Shown here: positions 1 through 5,147 of the stretch, piece after piece
How positions within the stretch are numbered: the stretch's first letter is position 1
Layout: every line of letters begins with the position of its first letter
Assembly: GCA_947643685.1 (NCBI GenBank)
Contig: CANRXD010000124.1
Location: 1 to 5,868 of the forward strand
DNA from: an uncultured Clostridium sp.
Lineage (GTDB): Bacteria; Bacillota; Clostridia; Lachnospirales; Lachnospiraceae
Reading direction: 5' to 3'
DNA: 5,868 nt
Notes under the pieces: model-generated
Told to the model about the DNA's origin: nothing
The model's database searches: none
The model's input: only the letters and a program-made list of their open reading frames with translations
Made by a program: the position numbers and the translations under genes

Positions 1-883
1 TTCTTCCATAAATTCCGCGGATATTGAGACCGTTGAAAATTACGGTTTCCAGATCAACAACGGCATCGGTGCGCTGTAAGCCTAACAGGGCAATCTTTCC
101 ACCGTGTTTCATGTTATGAATCATATCGGAGAGGCCGGCCTGGCTTCCGGACATTTCCAGTCCGATATCAAAGCCCTCCGTCATGCCAATTTCCTTCATG
201 ACATCCTGCAGCTTCTCGTCTTTTAAGTTTACGGTTCTGGTTGCTCCCAGCTTCTTAGCCAGATCCAGGCGATAGTTATTTAAGTCTGTGATAACCACGT
301 GCCTTGCACCGGAGAATTTTGCGATTGCGGCCGCCATGATTCCAATGGGGCCTGCACCGGTGATCAGTACGTCCTCGCCCAGCATGTCATAGGAAAGCGC
401 AGTATGGGTGGCGTTTCCAAAGGGGTCAAAAATTGCGTACATTTCCTCAGGAATGTTGGGATTACAGGGCCATACATTAGAAGCCGGAATTACGAGATAT
501 TCAGCAAATGCTCCGTTTCTGTTTACACCCACGCCCTTGGCATCGCGGCAGTTTTCTTTGTGGCCTTCCAGACAGTTGCGGCATTTTCCACAGGTAATAT
601 GGCCCTCGCCGGATACCAGATCTCCGATATGGAAGCCCTGTACACCGGCTCCTGTCTCAACCACTTCTCCCACATATTCATGTCCTGCGGTCAGGCCAAT
701 GGGAATTGTGTGCTGTGCCCAGTCATTCCACTGGTAAATATGAACATCTGTGCCGCAGATTGCAGTCTTGTGGATTTTGATTTTCACATCGTTCGGTCCA
801 ACTTCCGGAACCGGAACCTTCTTCATCCAGAGACCTTCTTCGGGTTTTTCCTTTACTAAAGCCCACATCATAGAATCGCTCAT
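1..883 (-). CDS. tdh: L-threonine 3-dehydrogenase, zinc-dependent MDR family (3' end outside window)
   Basis: Oxidises L-threonine with NAD+ to 2-amino-3-ketobutyrate in the cytoplasm, the first step of threonine breakdown to glycine and acetyl-CoA (normally with Kbl). Read on the minus strand, 294 codons are present of a family length near 345. The protein follows E. coli Tdh closely along its length. Visible are the catalytic zinc site AICGTDVH (Cys43) and GHEYVGEV (His68, Glu69), and the structural zinc loop with Cys98, Cys101, Cys104 and Cys112. The conserved [13 protein letters not shown] segment (about 151-163), the Rossmann motif GAGPIG (176-181) and an acidic NAD-selecting Asp200 (VVITD) are also present. 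The window ends just after NIRGIYGR, about 50 residues short of the C terminus. The ATG at 883 is chosen because GGAGGTG lies five bases upstream (895-889); a second Met at codon 5 lacks such a site. No convincing promoter was found upstream; a repeat element ends about 48 bases away. Whether kbl follows cannot be seen. Confidence 0.96.
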   Translation of the reverse strand, partial: MSDSMMWALVKEKPEEGLWMKKVPVPEVGPNDVKIKIHKTAICGTDVHIYQWNDWAQHTIPIGLTAGHEYVGEVVETGAGVQGFHIGDLVSGEGHITCGKCRNCLEGHKENCRDAKGVGVNRNGAFAEYLVIPASNVWPCNPNIPEEMYAIFDPFGNATHTALSYDMLGEDVLITGAGPIGIMAAAIAKFSGARHVVITDLNNYRLDLAKKLGATRTVNLKDEKLQDVMKEIGMTEGFDIGLEMSGSQAGLSDMIHNMKHGGKIALLGLQRTDAVVDLETVIFNGLNIRGIYGR

Positions 884-931
884 TGTAACACCTCCGTAGT
901 CAGGAACTTCCGTCCTGTATTGATATATAAT

Positions 932-1081
932 GTTACTATCCACAGGGGGTCTTCTTGTCCGTCCCAGGAAGGACAAGAAGCATCGGGCGTTCGCCCGATA
1001 TGGAAAACCGGACGAAAACCGCCTTATAAGCGAGCTTAACGTCTGTTTTCGTCCGGTTTTTCATGTCCTGTGAACTGTAAC
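932..1081. mobile_element. 150-bp palindromic element, larger relative of the two 68-bp elements
   Basis: The ends form an imperfect inverted repeat: GTTACTATCCACAGG at 932-946 against the reverse complement of the right end, GTTACAGTTCACAGG (12 of 15 identical). The right end matches the 68-bp element terminus GTAACAGTTCA at 10 of 11 positions. The hairpin arm CTTCTTGTCC starts at element position 20, exactly as in both 68-bp copies, and pairs perfectly with GGACAAGAAG at 971-980. Extra material follows that the short copies lack: a hairpin ATCGGGC/GCCCGAT (982-988, 993-999) and a long hairpin at 998-1066. Flanking 8-mers TATATAAT (924-931) and TTTAGAAT (1082-1089) agree at 6 of 8, which may be a decayed target duplication, although both are AT-rich. 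No coding capacity. That this is a mobile element is inferred from its likeness to the better-defined copies. Confidence 0.55.
998..1066. repeat. Long inverted repeat (22-bp stem, 25-base loop)
   Basis: AAAACCGGACGAAAAC at 1004-1019 is the exact reverse complement of 1045-1060 (16 bp). The stem extends outward to 998-1019/1045-1066 with two G-T wobbles. The arms are A-rich then T-rich, so transcripts from either strand would give a terminator-like hairpin. However, it lies between divergent genes, where no terminator is needed, and inside the 150-bp element, so it is better read as part of that element. Confidence 0.85.
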
Positions 1082-1298
1082 TTTAGAATAAACGATTATG
1101 GACAATTTTTCAAGGATTTTTACGTGTTAGACGGACATTTTGGCGTTTTTTACATATAGAGTCCGCCATACGCGGACGAAAAAGCGCGATACAGGGAATG
1201 GATGGACAGAATTCGTGAAACATGAATAAAAAGCTTCGGGCCCATGGACAGAAATGGAAAATTGATTTAAAATACAAGTGTTGCCAGGGAAAAATACA
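1082..1298. other. Intergenic stretch with one nested hairpin; no gene seen
   Basis: This is the rest of the tdh-thiT divergent gap. It holds a hairpin GTCCGC-CATAC-GCGGAC (1161-1177), whose 17 bases match the tip of the 68-bp element core at 14 positions. It is enclosed by TTTTT (1146-1150) facing AAAAA (1179-1183). I see no convincing promoter for either flanking gene, and none of the conserved thiamine-pyrophosphate riboswitch motifs (such as CTGAGA) that often precede thiT. Short open frames here look non-coding. Confidence 0.5.
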
Positions 1299-1306
1299 GA
1301 TTTCCA

Positions 1307-1374
1307 GTAACAGTTCAGCCATGCGCTTCTTGTCCGCGGTACGCGGGCAAGAAGATGCAAGGCTGAACCGTTAC
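1307..1374. mobile_element. 68-bp palindromic MITE-like element, copy 1, with 8-bp target duplication
   Basis: The termini are GTAACAGTTCAGCC (1307-1320) and GGCTGAACCGTTAC (1361-1374), an inverted repeat with one mismatch in 14. Inside is a second hairpin, 1326-1338 against 1342-1354, of 13 bp with one G-T wobble and loop GTA. The element is flanked by a perfect direct repeat GATTTCCA at 1299-1306 and 1375-1382, as expected of a target-site duplication. Copy 2 at 5080-5147 is identical at 63 of 68 bases. It sits in the thiT leader, and its right duplication runs directly into the thiT Shine-Dalgarno sequence (GGAGG, 1383-1387), so a thiT transcript starting upstream would carry this hairpin just before the ribosome site. 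It encodes nothing; movement would need a transposase supplied elsewhere. Confidence 0.8.
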
Positions 1375-1394
1375 GATTTCCAGGAGGAATTTTT

Positions 1395-2066
1395 ATGTTT
1401 CAGTTTTTTGTAACAGAAGAGGGCGGGCTGACAGGAGCCGGATACGGTATTTTTGCAGCAGCCGGGGCAGTGCTGCTAATTCTGGCGGCGATTCTGGCTT
1501 CCAAAACCGGAAAGAAAAGGGGAAAAACCATGATGGCAAAGGAACTGGTATTTTGTGCGGCTGCCATTGCACTGGCATTCCTCACATCTTATATCCGTAT
1601 TATGAAAATGCCATGGGGCGGTTCCGTTACTTTATGCAGCATGCTGTTTGTGTGTCTGATCGGCTACTGGTATGGTGTAAAAACCGGGATCATGGCGGGA
1701 CTCGCATATGGCGTTTTACAGTTTTTACAGGAGCCATATGTGCTGTCCGGCTTTCAGGTATGCTGTGATTATATTTTCGCTTTTGCGGCCCTGGGCCTGT
1801 CCGGGCTTTTTATGAATGCGAAAAATGGTCTGGTGAAGGGATATTTGCTGGGGGCTTTGATGCGGGGAGCCTTTCATGCTCTGGGCGGATATCTCTACTG
1901 GATGGAATACATGCCGGAAAATTTCCCGAAAGCGCTGGAGAAACTTTATCCTGTCGCATATAACTATTCTTATATTGGCGCAGAGGCTGTGATTACTGTG
2001 GTGATTTTGGGTCTCCCGGCCGTAAAAAGTGCCATGGAAAGGGTGCGCCGCTTTGCGAGAGAGTGA
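1395..2066 (+). CDS. thiT: ThiT, thiamine-specific S component of an ECF transporter
   Basis: Integral membrane protein that binds thiamine and works with the shared ECF module (EcfA, EcfA', EcfT), encoded elsewhere. At 223 residues it is longer than the usual 180-190. The extra part is an N-terminal membrane segment (about 16-36) followed by a basic stretch KTGKKRGK. The family core then begins near residue 47, with several hydrophobic segments. Family features seen are RIMKMPWGGSVTL (68-80, Trp74), GVKTGIMAGLAYGVLQFL (94-111), a QVCCDY segment (Asp125 where Lactococcus ThiT has Glu84), YW at 168-169, and the YPVAYN motif (Tyr185, Asn190) matching the thiamine-contacting Tyr146/Asn151. The ATG at 1395 follows AGGAGG at 1382-1387; an internal ATG pair at 1530/1533 would give the standard-length protein and has a weaker AAGGGG upstream. 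No TPP riboswitch is visible upstream, and element copy 1 abuts its ribosome site. Confidence 0.92.
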   Translation: MFQFFVTEEGGLTGAGYGIFAAAGAVLLILAAILASKTGKKRGKTMMAKELVFCAAAIALAFLTSYIRIMKMPWGGSVTLCSMLFVCLIGYWYGVKTGIMAGLAYGVLQFLQEPYVLSGFQVCCDYIFAFAALGLSGLFMNAKNGLVKGYLLGALMRGAFHALGGYLYWMEYMPENFPKALEKLYPVAYNYSYIGAEAVITVVILGLPAVKSAMERVRRFARE

Positions 2067-2072
2067 AAACAA

Positions 2073-2101
2073 TTGACATGGACGGGCGTATATTGTACAA
2101 T
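2073..2101 (+). promoter_or_regulatory. Sigma-A promoter of the corC-like gene
   Basis: A perfect -35 TTGACA (2073-2078) is followed by a 17-base spacer and the -10 TACAAT (2096-2101). Transcription should begin near 2108, about 108 bases before the TTG start. The -35 lies only seven bases after the thiT stop, so the gene has its own promoter. Confidence 0.85.
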
Positions 2102-2107
2102 CTATGC

Positions 2108-2215
2108 CAGATACATACCCTTTCGGGCATCCCGTAATACATGCCCTGCGGGCGGGCGTTCAGCTTACGCCGAACGACAGAGTATAAAAAATATATTGAA
2201 ATAGGAGTGATTTTT
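2108..2215 (+). promoter_or_regulatory. GC-rich structured 5' leader of the corC-like gene, class unknown
   Basis: The predicted leader contains short stems that exclude one another. CCC (2118-2120) can pair with GGG (2125-2127). GGGCAT (2125-2130) can pair with ATGCCC (2141-2146), and GCCC (2143-2146) with GGGC (2150-2153). GGCGT (2155-2159)/ACGCC (2167-2171) competes with CGTTC (2157-2161)/GAACG (2172-2176). There is no poly-T terminator. It does not match a magnesium (M-box) or other metal riboswitch that I can recognise. Regulation is inferred only from structure and from the metal-transport gene downstream. Confidence 0.3.
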
Positions 2216-2218
2216 TTG
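2203..2218 (+). promoter_or_regulatory. Ribosome binding site that fixes a TTG start
   Basis: AGGAGTGA (2203-2210) is separated by five T residues from TTG at 2216-2218. The in-frame ATG at 2141 has no Shine-Dalgarno sequence, and the 25 residues it would add come from the GC-rich leader hairpins and do not look like family sequence. Confidence 0.85.
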
Positions 2219-3490
2219 GATTCAGGGCAAGCCCTGCAGATGTTTATTGTAATTGGGCTCTTGGCGTTATCAGCATTTTTTTCATCATCGGAGACTGCGA
2301 TGATGTCAGTGAACAAAATTCGGGTGAGGAATCTGGCGGAGGCCGGTTTGAGCCAGGCACAGATTCTTACGAAAATTCTCGATAATCAGTCAAAAATGTT
2401 AAGTGCGATTCTCATAGGAAACAATGTGGTGAATATTTCCGCTTCCGCTCTTATGACGATTGTTGTGACCCGCGCTTTCGGCGATAAATATGTGGGCCTG
2501 GCTACCGGCATATTGACGCTTCTGGTTCTGATTTTCGGTGAGATTACGCCAAAGACCAGTGCGACCCTGTACTCGGAGAGCATGGCGCTGCGGTCTGCAA
2601 AGCCCATTTATTTTATCATGCAGGTATTGACACCGGTGATTTTTGTTGTGGATAAAATGTCGCTGGGAGTTTTGCGTCTGCTTCATATTGATCCAAATAA
2701 GAAACAGGATGCAATTACAGAAGATGAGCTGCGTACGATTGTGGAAGTGAGCCATGAGGAAGGCGTAATTGAGTCGGACGAAAAAAAGATGATTTATAAT
2801 GTGTTCGATTTTGGGGATTCTGTGGCCAAGGATATCATGGTGCCCCGAATTGACATGACATTTATTGATGTAAATGCCACCTATGAGGAAATTATCGAAG
2901 TGTTCCGTCAGGAAAAATATACAAGATATCCGGTTTATGAAGATACTACCGACAATGTGATTGGTATCATCAACATCAAAGACCTGCTTTTAATCGAACA
3001 CGAGAAGGAATTCAGACTTCGGGACTACTTAAGAGAGCCGCTTTATACTTATGAGTTTAAGAAAACCGCGGAGCTTATGGTGGAGCTTCGGAAAACCCAG
3101 AACAATATTGCCATTGTCCTCGATGAATACGGAGCCACAGCGGGACTCATTACCCTGGAGGATATGCTGGAGGAAATCGTGGGTGAAATCCGTGATGAAT
3201 ATGATGAGGATGAAGAGGATCTGATTAAAAAGATCAATCCCAGAGAATATGTGGTGGAAGGGGCCATGAAGTTAGACGATCTTAACGATCAGCTGGGCTT
3301 ACAGCTTGAATCGGAGGATTATGATTCCATTGGCGGCTTTATCATCGGGCTGTTGGATCACCTGCCTGAGGAAGGCGAGGAAGTAACTTATCAGAACCTG
3401 CGTCTGGCAGTGGAAAAGGTGGAGCGGAACCGGATTGATACCATTCATCTTTATGTGCTGGATGAGGAAAAAAAAGCAGAGAATGAATAA
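2216..3490 (+). CDS. CorC/HlyC family metal-ion transport protein (CNNM/DUF21 + CBS pair + CorC_HlyC domain)
   Basis: A 424-residue membrane protein of the family often annotated as hemolysin-related or Mg2+/Co2+ efflux protein. Domains in order: N-terminal DUF21/CNNM membrane domain (about 5-185) with FFSSSETAMMSVNKIRVRNL (21-40), the GNNVVN motif (68-73) and FGEITPKT (107-114). Next come the acidic helix ITEDELRTIVEVSHEEGVIE (167-186), two CBS repeats (about 204-325; RYPVYEDTTDNVIGIINIKDLL and DEYGATAGLITLEDMLEEIVGEI) and a C-terminal CorC_HlyC domain (about 340-418). The GNN and GEITPKT segments are the parts linked to ion binding in CNNM/CorC structures; the CBS pair normally binds nucleotide. 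Start is TTG at 2216. Transcribed from its own promoter with a structured leader. No terminator is visible after the stop, so readthrough would meet the riboswitch terminator downstream. The family and domain call is firm; the transported ion is not determined, though the Mn riboswitch next door fits a metal theme. Confidence 0.93.
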   Translation: MDSGQALQMFIVIGLLALSAFFSSSETAMMSVNKIRVRNLAEAGLSQAQILTKILDNQSKMLSAILIGNNVVNISASALMTIVVTRAFGDKYVGLATGILTLLVLIFGEITPKTSATLYSESMALRSAKPIYFIMQVLTPVIFVVDKMSLGVLRLLHIDPNKKQDAITEDELRTIVEVSHEEGVIESDEKKMIYNVFDFGDSVAKDIMVPRIDMTFIDVNATYEEIIEVFRQEKYTRYPVYEDTTDNVIGIINIKDLLLIEHEKEFRLRDYLREPLYTYEFKKTAELMVELRKTQNNIAIVLDEYGATAGLITLEDMLEEIVGEIRDEYDEDEEDLIKKINPREYVVEGAMKLDDLNDQLGLQLESEDYDSIGGFIIGLLDHLPEEGEEVTYQNLRLAVEKVERNRIDTIHLYVLDEEKKAENE

Positions 3491-3494
3491 AAAA

Positions 3495-3539
3495 TTGATT
3501 GACATTTTTTCTCATATCGTTTATATTTTAATCAATCAA
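3495..3539. repeat. Inverted repeat TTGATTGA/TCAATCAA bracketing the riboswitch promoter
   Basis: TTGATTGA (3495-3502) overlaps the -35 box, and its exact complement TCAATCAA (3532-3539) overlaps the transcription start and the 5' edge of riboswitch P1. The arms lie 29 bases apart. It could be an operator for a regulator bridging the promoter or a chance product of AT-rich sequence. It does not resemble the MntR box as I know it. Confidence 0.4.
3499..3527 (+). promoter_or_regulatory. Sigma-A promoter of the riboswitch-oadB operon
   Basis: The -35 TTGACA (3499-3504), a 17-base spacer and the -10 TATATT (3522-3527) are near consensus. The start site is predicted around 3533-3535, immediately before the P1 stem, so the aptamer would be the very first thing transcribed. 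Confidence 0.88.
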
Positions 3540-3623
3540 AAAGGGAGTAGTTGAAATGCATTGTCAACATACGCGGCGGTAACGTCTGGCGATGCATACC
3601 GGTTTTGGTAACGAGACTTTTTG
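3537..3623 (+). ncRNA. yybP-ykoY manganese riboswitch aptamer
   Basis: Recognised by eye from conserved elements. The 5' segment AAGGGAGTAG (3541-3550) corresponds to the family's AAGGGGAGUAG. There is an internal GTCAACATAC (3563-3572), and a 3' segment GGTAACGAGAC (3607-3617) before the closing strand. P1 forms between CAAAAAG (3537-3543) and CTTTTTG (3617-3623), seven pairs. A further arm pairs 3556-3566 with 3587-3597 (11 pairs, with G-U wobbles), and TACC (3597-3600) faces GGTA (3607-3610). The class binds Mn2+. Here the 3' strand of P1 is also part of the 5' arm of the following terminator, so ligand-bound P1 should prevent termination and switch expression on. The first conserved G-run is one base shorter than the usual GGGG. 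A covariance-model search would settle the call. Confidence 0.87.
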
Positions 3624-3659
3624 CAGAAGGGAAAAGGCTTTCTGCGAAAAGTCTTTTTT
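3614..3659 (+). terminator. Intrinsic terminator, expression platform of the riboswitch
   Basis: The stem 3614-3630/3638-3654 has 17 pairs including two G-T wobbles, with loop 3631-3637 and a run of six T (3654-3659). Its 5' arm shares 3617-3623 with riboswitch P1, so the two structures exclude each other. It lies 63 bases before the oadB-like start, with no second promoter evident between. Confidence 0.93.
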
Positions 3660-3722
3660 GTGTCAATAAGAAAGCATTTTTTCCAAAAACCAGTCAATAC
3701 TTTTATTAAAGGAGGAATTGTT

Positions 3723-4850
3723 ATGGAATTTCTGTGGAGTGGCTTATTGTCAATCACATGGCAGCAGGTGGTCATGTACGCAGTGGGGCTGGTGCTGATA
3801 TACCTGGCGATTGAAAAGGATTATGAGCCGACGCTTCTCCTGCCCATGGGCTTTGGAGCGATACTTGTCAACATCCCTTTAAGCGGCGCTTTGAATCAGG
3901 TTATGACCGGTGTGGGTGAAACGCGGGGAATTGTACAATGGCTTTTTGAAGTGGGAATTGAGGCCTCGGAGGCGTTTCCTCTTCTTCTGTTTATTGGTAT
4001 TGGGGCCATGATTGACTTCGGACCTCTTTTATCGAATCCGAAGATGTTCTTATTTGGCGCGGCTGCCCAGTTTGGCATTTTTCTTACCATTGTATTTGCG
4101 GCGGCCATGGGATTTGATATCCGGGATGCGGCTTCTATCGGTATTATTGGCGCTGCTGACGGACCCACCTCTATTCTGGTGTCCCAGGTATTAAAATCCA
4201 ATTATATCGGAGCCATCGCCGTAGCCGCTTACTCTTACATGGCACTGGTGCCCATCATTCAGCCGATGGTGATTAAAGCAGTGACAACCAAAAAGGAGCG
4301 GTGCATCAAAATGCCTTATCAGCCGGGAAAAGTGAACCGGTTCACAAGAATTGTGTTCCCGATTATTGTTACTTTTGTGGCAGGTCTTGTGGCCCCGGCT
4401 TCCGTATCTTTAGTTGGCTTTTTGATGTTCGGAAATCTGATTCGTGAATGTGGTGTTTTAAACAGTCTTTCAGAAACCGCGCAGAGTACTCTGGCAAACC
4501 TGATTACCCTGCTTTTGGGAATTACAATTTCATTTTCCATGAGGGCTGAATATTTTGTTACGGCGCAGACTCTGATGATTATGGGCCTCGGGCTTTTTGC
4601 TTTTGTGTTCGATACCGTGGGGGGCGTTTTGTTTGCCAAACTTTTAAACCTGTTTTCGAAGACAAAAGTTAATCCTATGATCGGTGCGGCAGGTATCTCT
4701 GCTTTTCCCATGTCTGCCCGTGTCATTGAAAAGATGGGGGTGGCAGAGGATGGCACAAATCATCTGTTAATGCATGCCATCGGCGCCAACGTATCCGGTC
4801 AGGTAGCTTCGGCAGTGGCCGGCGGCATTGTCCTTGGGTTCTTTATGTAA
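3723..4850 (+). CDS. OadB-family sodium ion-translocating decarboxylase beta subunit (orphan, Mn-riboswitch controlled)
   Basis: A 375-residue polytopic membrane protein of the OadB/GcdB/MmdB family, whose known members couple biotin-dependent decarboxylation to Na+ export. Length and motifs fit throughout: FIGIGAMIDFGPLLSNPK (90-107), FGAAAQFGIF (111-120), GIIGAADGPTSI (140-151) with the Na+-binding Asp146, AIAVAAYSYMALVPIIQP (164-181), TTKKER, LMFGNLIRECGV and NPMIGAAGISAFPM (317-330). It departs from the usual decarboxylase pattern in places: GANVSGQ (354-360) where GPNVAGV is typical, IQPM for IQPP, and GITISFSM (266-273) for the usual glycine-rich stretch. The ATG at 3723 follows AAGGAGG (3709-3715); an upstream in-frame ATG at 3621 lies inside the terminator and is rejected. 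It is the first gene after the manganese riboswitch and is followed after 13 bases by an OadG-like peptide. No carboxyltransferase or biotin-carrier gene is adjacent, so the decarboxylase role is doubtful; metal- or ion-linked transport is my inference. Confidence 0.92.
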   Translation: MEFLWSGLLSITWQQVVMYAVGLVLIYLAIEKDYEPTLLLPMGFGAILVNIPLSGALNQVMTGVGETRGIVQWLFEVGIEASEAFPLLLFIGIGAMIDFGPLLSNPKMFLFGAAAQFGIFLTIVFAAAMGFDIRDAASIGIIGAADGPTSILVSQVLKSNYIGAIAVAAYSYMALVPIIQPMVIKAVTTKKERCIKMPYQPGKVNRFTRIVFPIIVTFVAGLVAPASVSLVGFLMFGNLIRECGVLNSLSETAQSTLANLITLLLGITISFSMRAEYFVTAQTLMIMGLGLFAFVFDTVGGVLFAKLLNLFSKTKVNPMIGAAGISAFPMSARVIEKMGVAEDGTNHLLMHAIGANVSGQVASAVAGGIVLGFFM

Positions 4851-4863
4851 GAGGAGGTAAATT

Positions 4864-4983
4864 ATGAATGAAACTATGTTAATGGCCTTCGGAATCATGT
4901 GGAAGGGCATGGTGGGAATCTTTGTTGTAATTGCCCTTCTGGCACTGGTGGTTTATCTGCTGGCAAAGTTCGGGAACAGATAA
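4864..4983 (+). CDS. OadG-related small membrane subunit (39 aa)
   Basis: Small gene of 39 codons starting MNETMLMAFGIMWKGMVGIF, with one membrane helix (about 17-36) and a short basic end KFGNR. The N-terminal part resembles the start of OadG/gamma subunits (a short amphipathic stretch, then a single helix), but the long cytoplasmic tail of true OadG is absent. I recognise the type as an OadG-related small transporter subunit. A strong GAGGAGG (4851-4857) sits six bases before the ATG, and the gap from the oadB-like stop is 13 bases, so the two are cotranscribed and controlled by the same riboswitch. In Na+ pumps the gamma subunit anchors the complex and contacts beta; here it presumably stabilises the OadB-like protein. 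The ribosome site, spacing and transmembrane profile argue that it is real. Confidence 0.85.
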   Translation: MNETMLMAFGIMWKGMVGIFVVIALLALVVYLLAKFGNR

Positions 4984-5029
4984 GCTGCAACAGGGGCATA
5001 TCAGCAGCTTGGTATTGAAGCAATGCAGG

Positions 5030-5070
5030 AGGCAGCAGAACTTCGCAGAGGCGAAGGGAGCTGCCTTTTC
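5030..5070 (+). terminator. Intrinsic terminator after the oadB-oadG-like operon
   Basis: The outer stem AGGCAGC (5030-5036)/GCTGCCT (5060-5066) encloses an inner hairpin CTTCGC (5041-5046)/GCGAAG (5051-5056) with loop AGAG, and four T residues follow (5066-5069). The T run is short, so efficiency is uncertain. Upstream, a 7-bp stem AAGCTGC (4982-4988)/GCAGCTT (5004-5010) overlaps the stop codon of the small gene. Confidence 0.72.
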
Positions 5071-5079
5071 ATATATCAG

Positions 5080-5147
5080 GTAACAGTTCAGCCCGGCGCT
5101 TCTTGTCCGCGGTACGCGGGAAAGAAGATGCATGGCTGAACTGTTAC
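5080..5147. mobile_element. 68-bp palindromic MITE-like element, copy 2, with 8-bp target duplication
   Basis: The terminal inverted repeats are perfect over 14 bp: GTAACAGTTCAGCC (5080-5093) and GGCTGAACTGTTAC (5134-5147). The inner hairpin arms start at element position 20 (5099) and are the same as in copy 1 except for one base that breaks a pair. A perfect 8-bp direct repeat TATATCAG flanks it (5072-5079 and 5148-5155). It lies between the operon terminator and the next promoter, a site where insertion should be harmless. Confidence 0.82.

Noticed and set aside
299..859. Long plus-strand frames across the first 860 bases
   Set aside because: They are antisense to tdh, whose minus-strand protein matches a known enzyme throughout.
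998..1066. Bidirectional transcription terminator
   Set aside because: The flanking genes are transcribed away from this point, and the hairpin belongs to the 150-bp repeat element.
1127..1360. Two minus-strand frames beginning MHLLARVPRTRSA (1360) and MHLLSRVPRTRSA (5133), looking like related small proteins
   Set aside because: Their similarity is explained by the two copies of the palindromic 68-bp element, and the frames diverge outside it.
1307..1374. CRISPR-like repeat, given two similar short repeats in the window
   Set aside because: The copies are nearly 3.8 kb apart, palindromic and flanked by target duplications, with no spacer array or cas gene.
2141..2215. ATG at 2141 as start of the CorC-like gene
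   Set aside because: No ribosome site, and the added residues derive from leader hairpins; TTG at 2216 has a well-placed AGGAGTGA.
3556..3582. Eight-codon frame MHCQHTRR after AAGGGAG, resembling a leader peptide for attenuation
   Set aside because: The apparent ribosome site is the conserved 5' segment of the manganese riboswitch, and the frame lies inside an 11-bp aptamer stem; coincidence is the simpler explanation.
3621..3722. ATG at 3621 as start of the OadB-like gene
   Set aside because: It lies within the terminator stem, and the extra residues are not family sequence; ATG 3723 has AAGGAGG.
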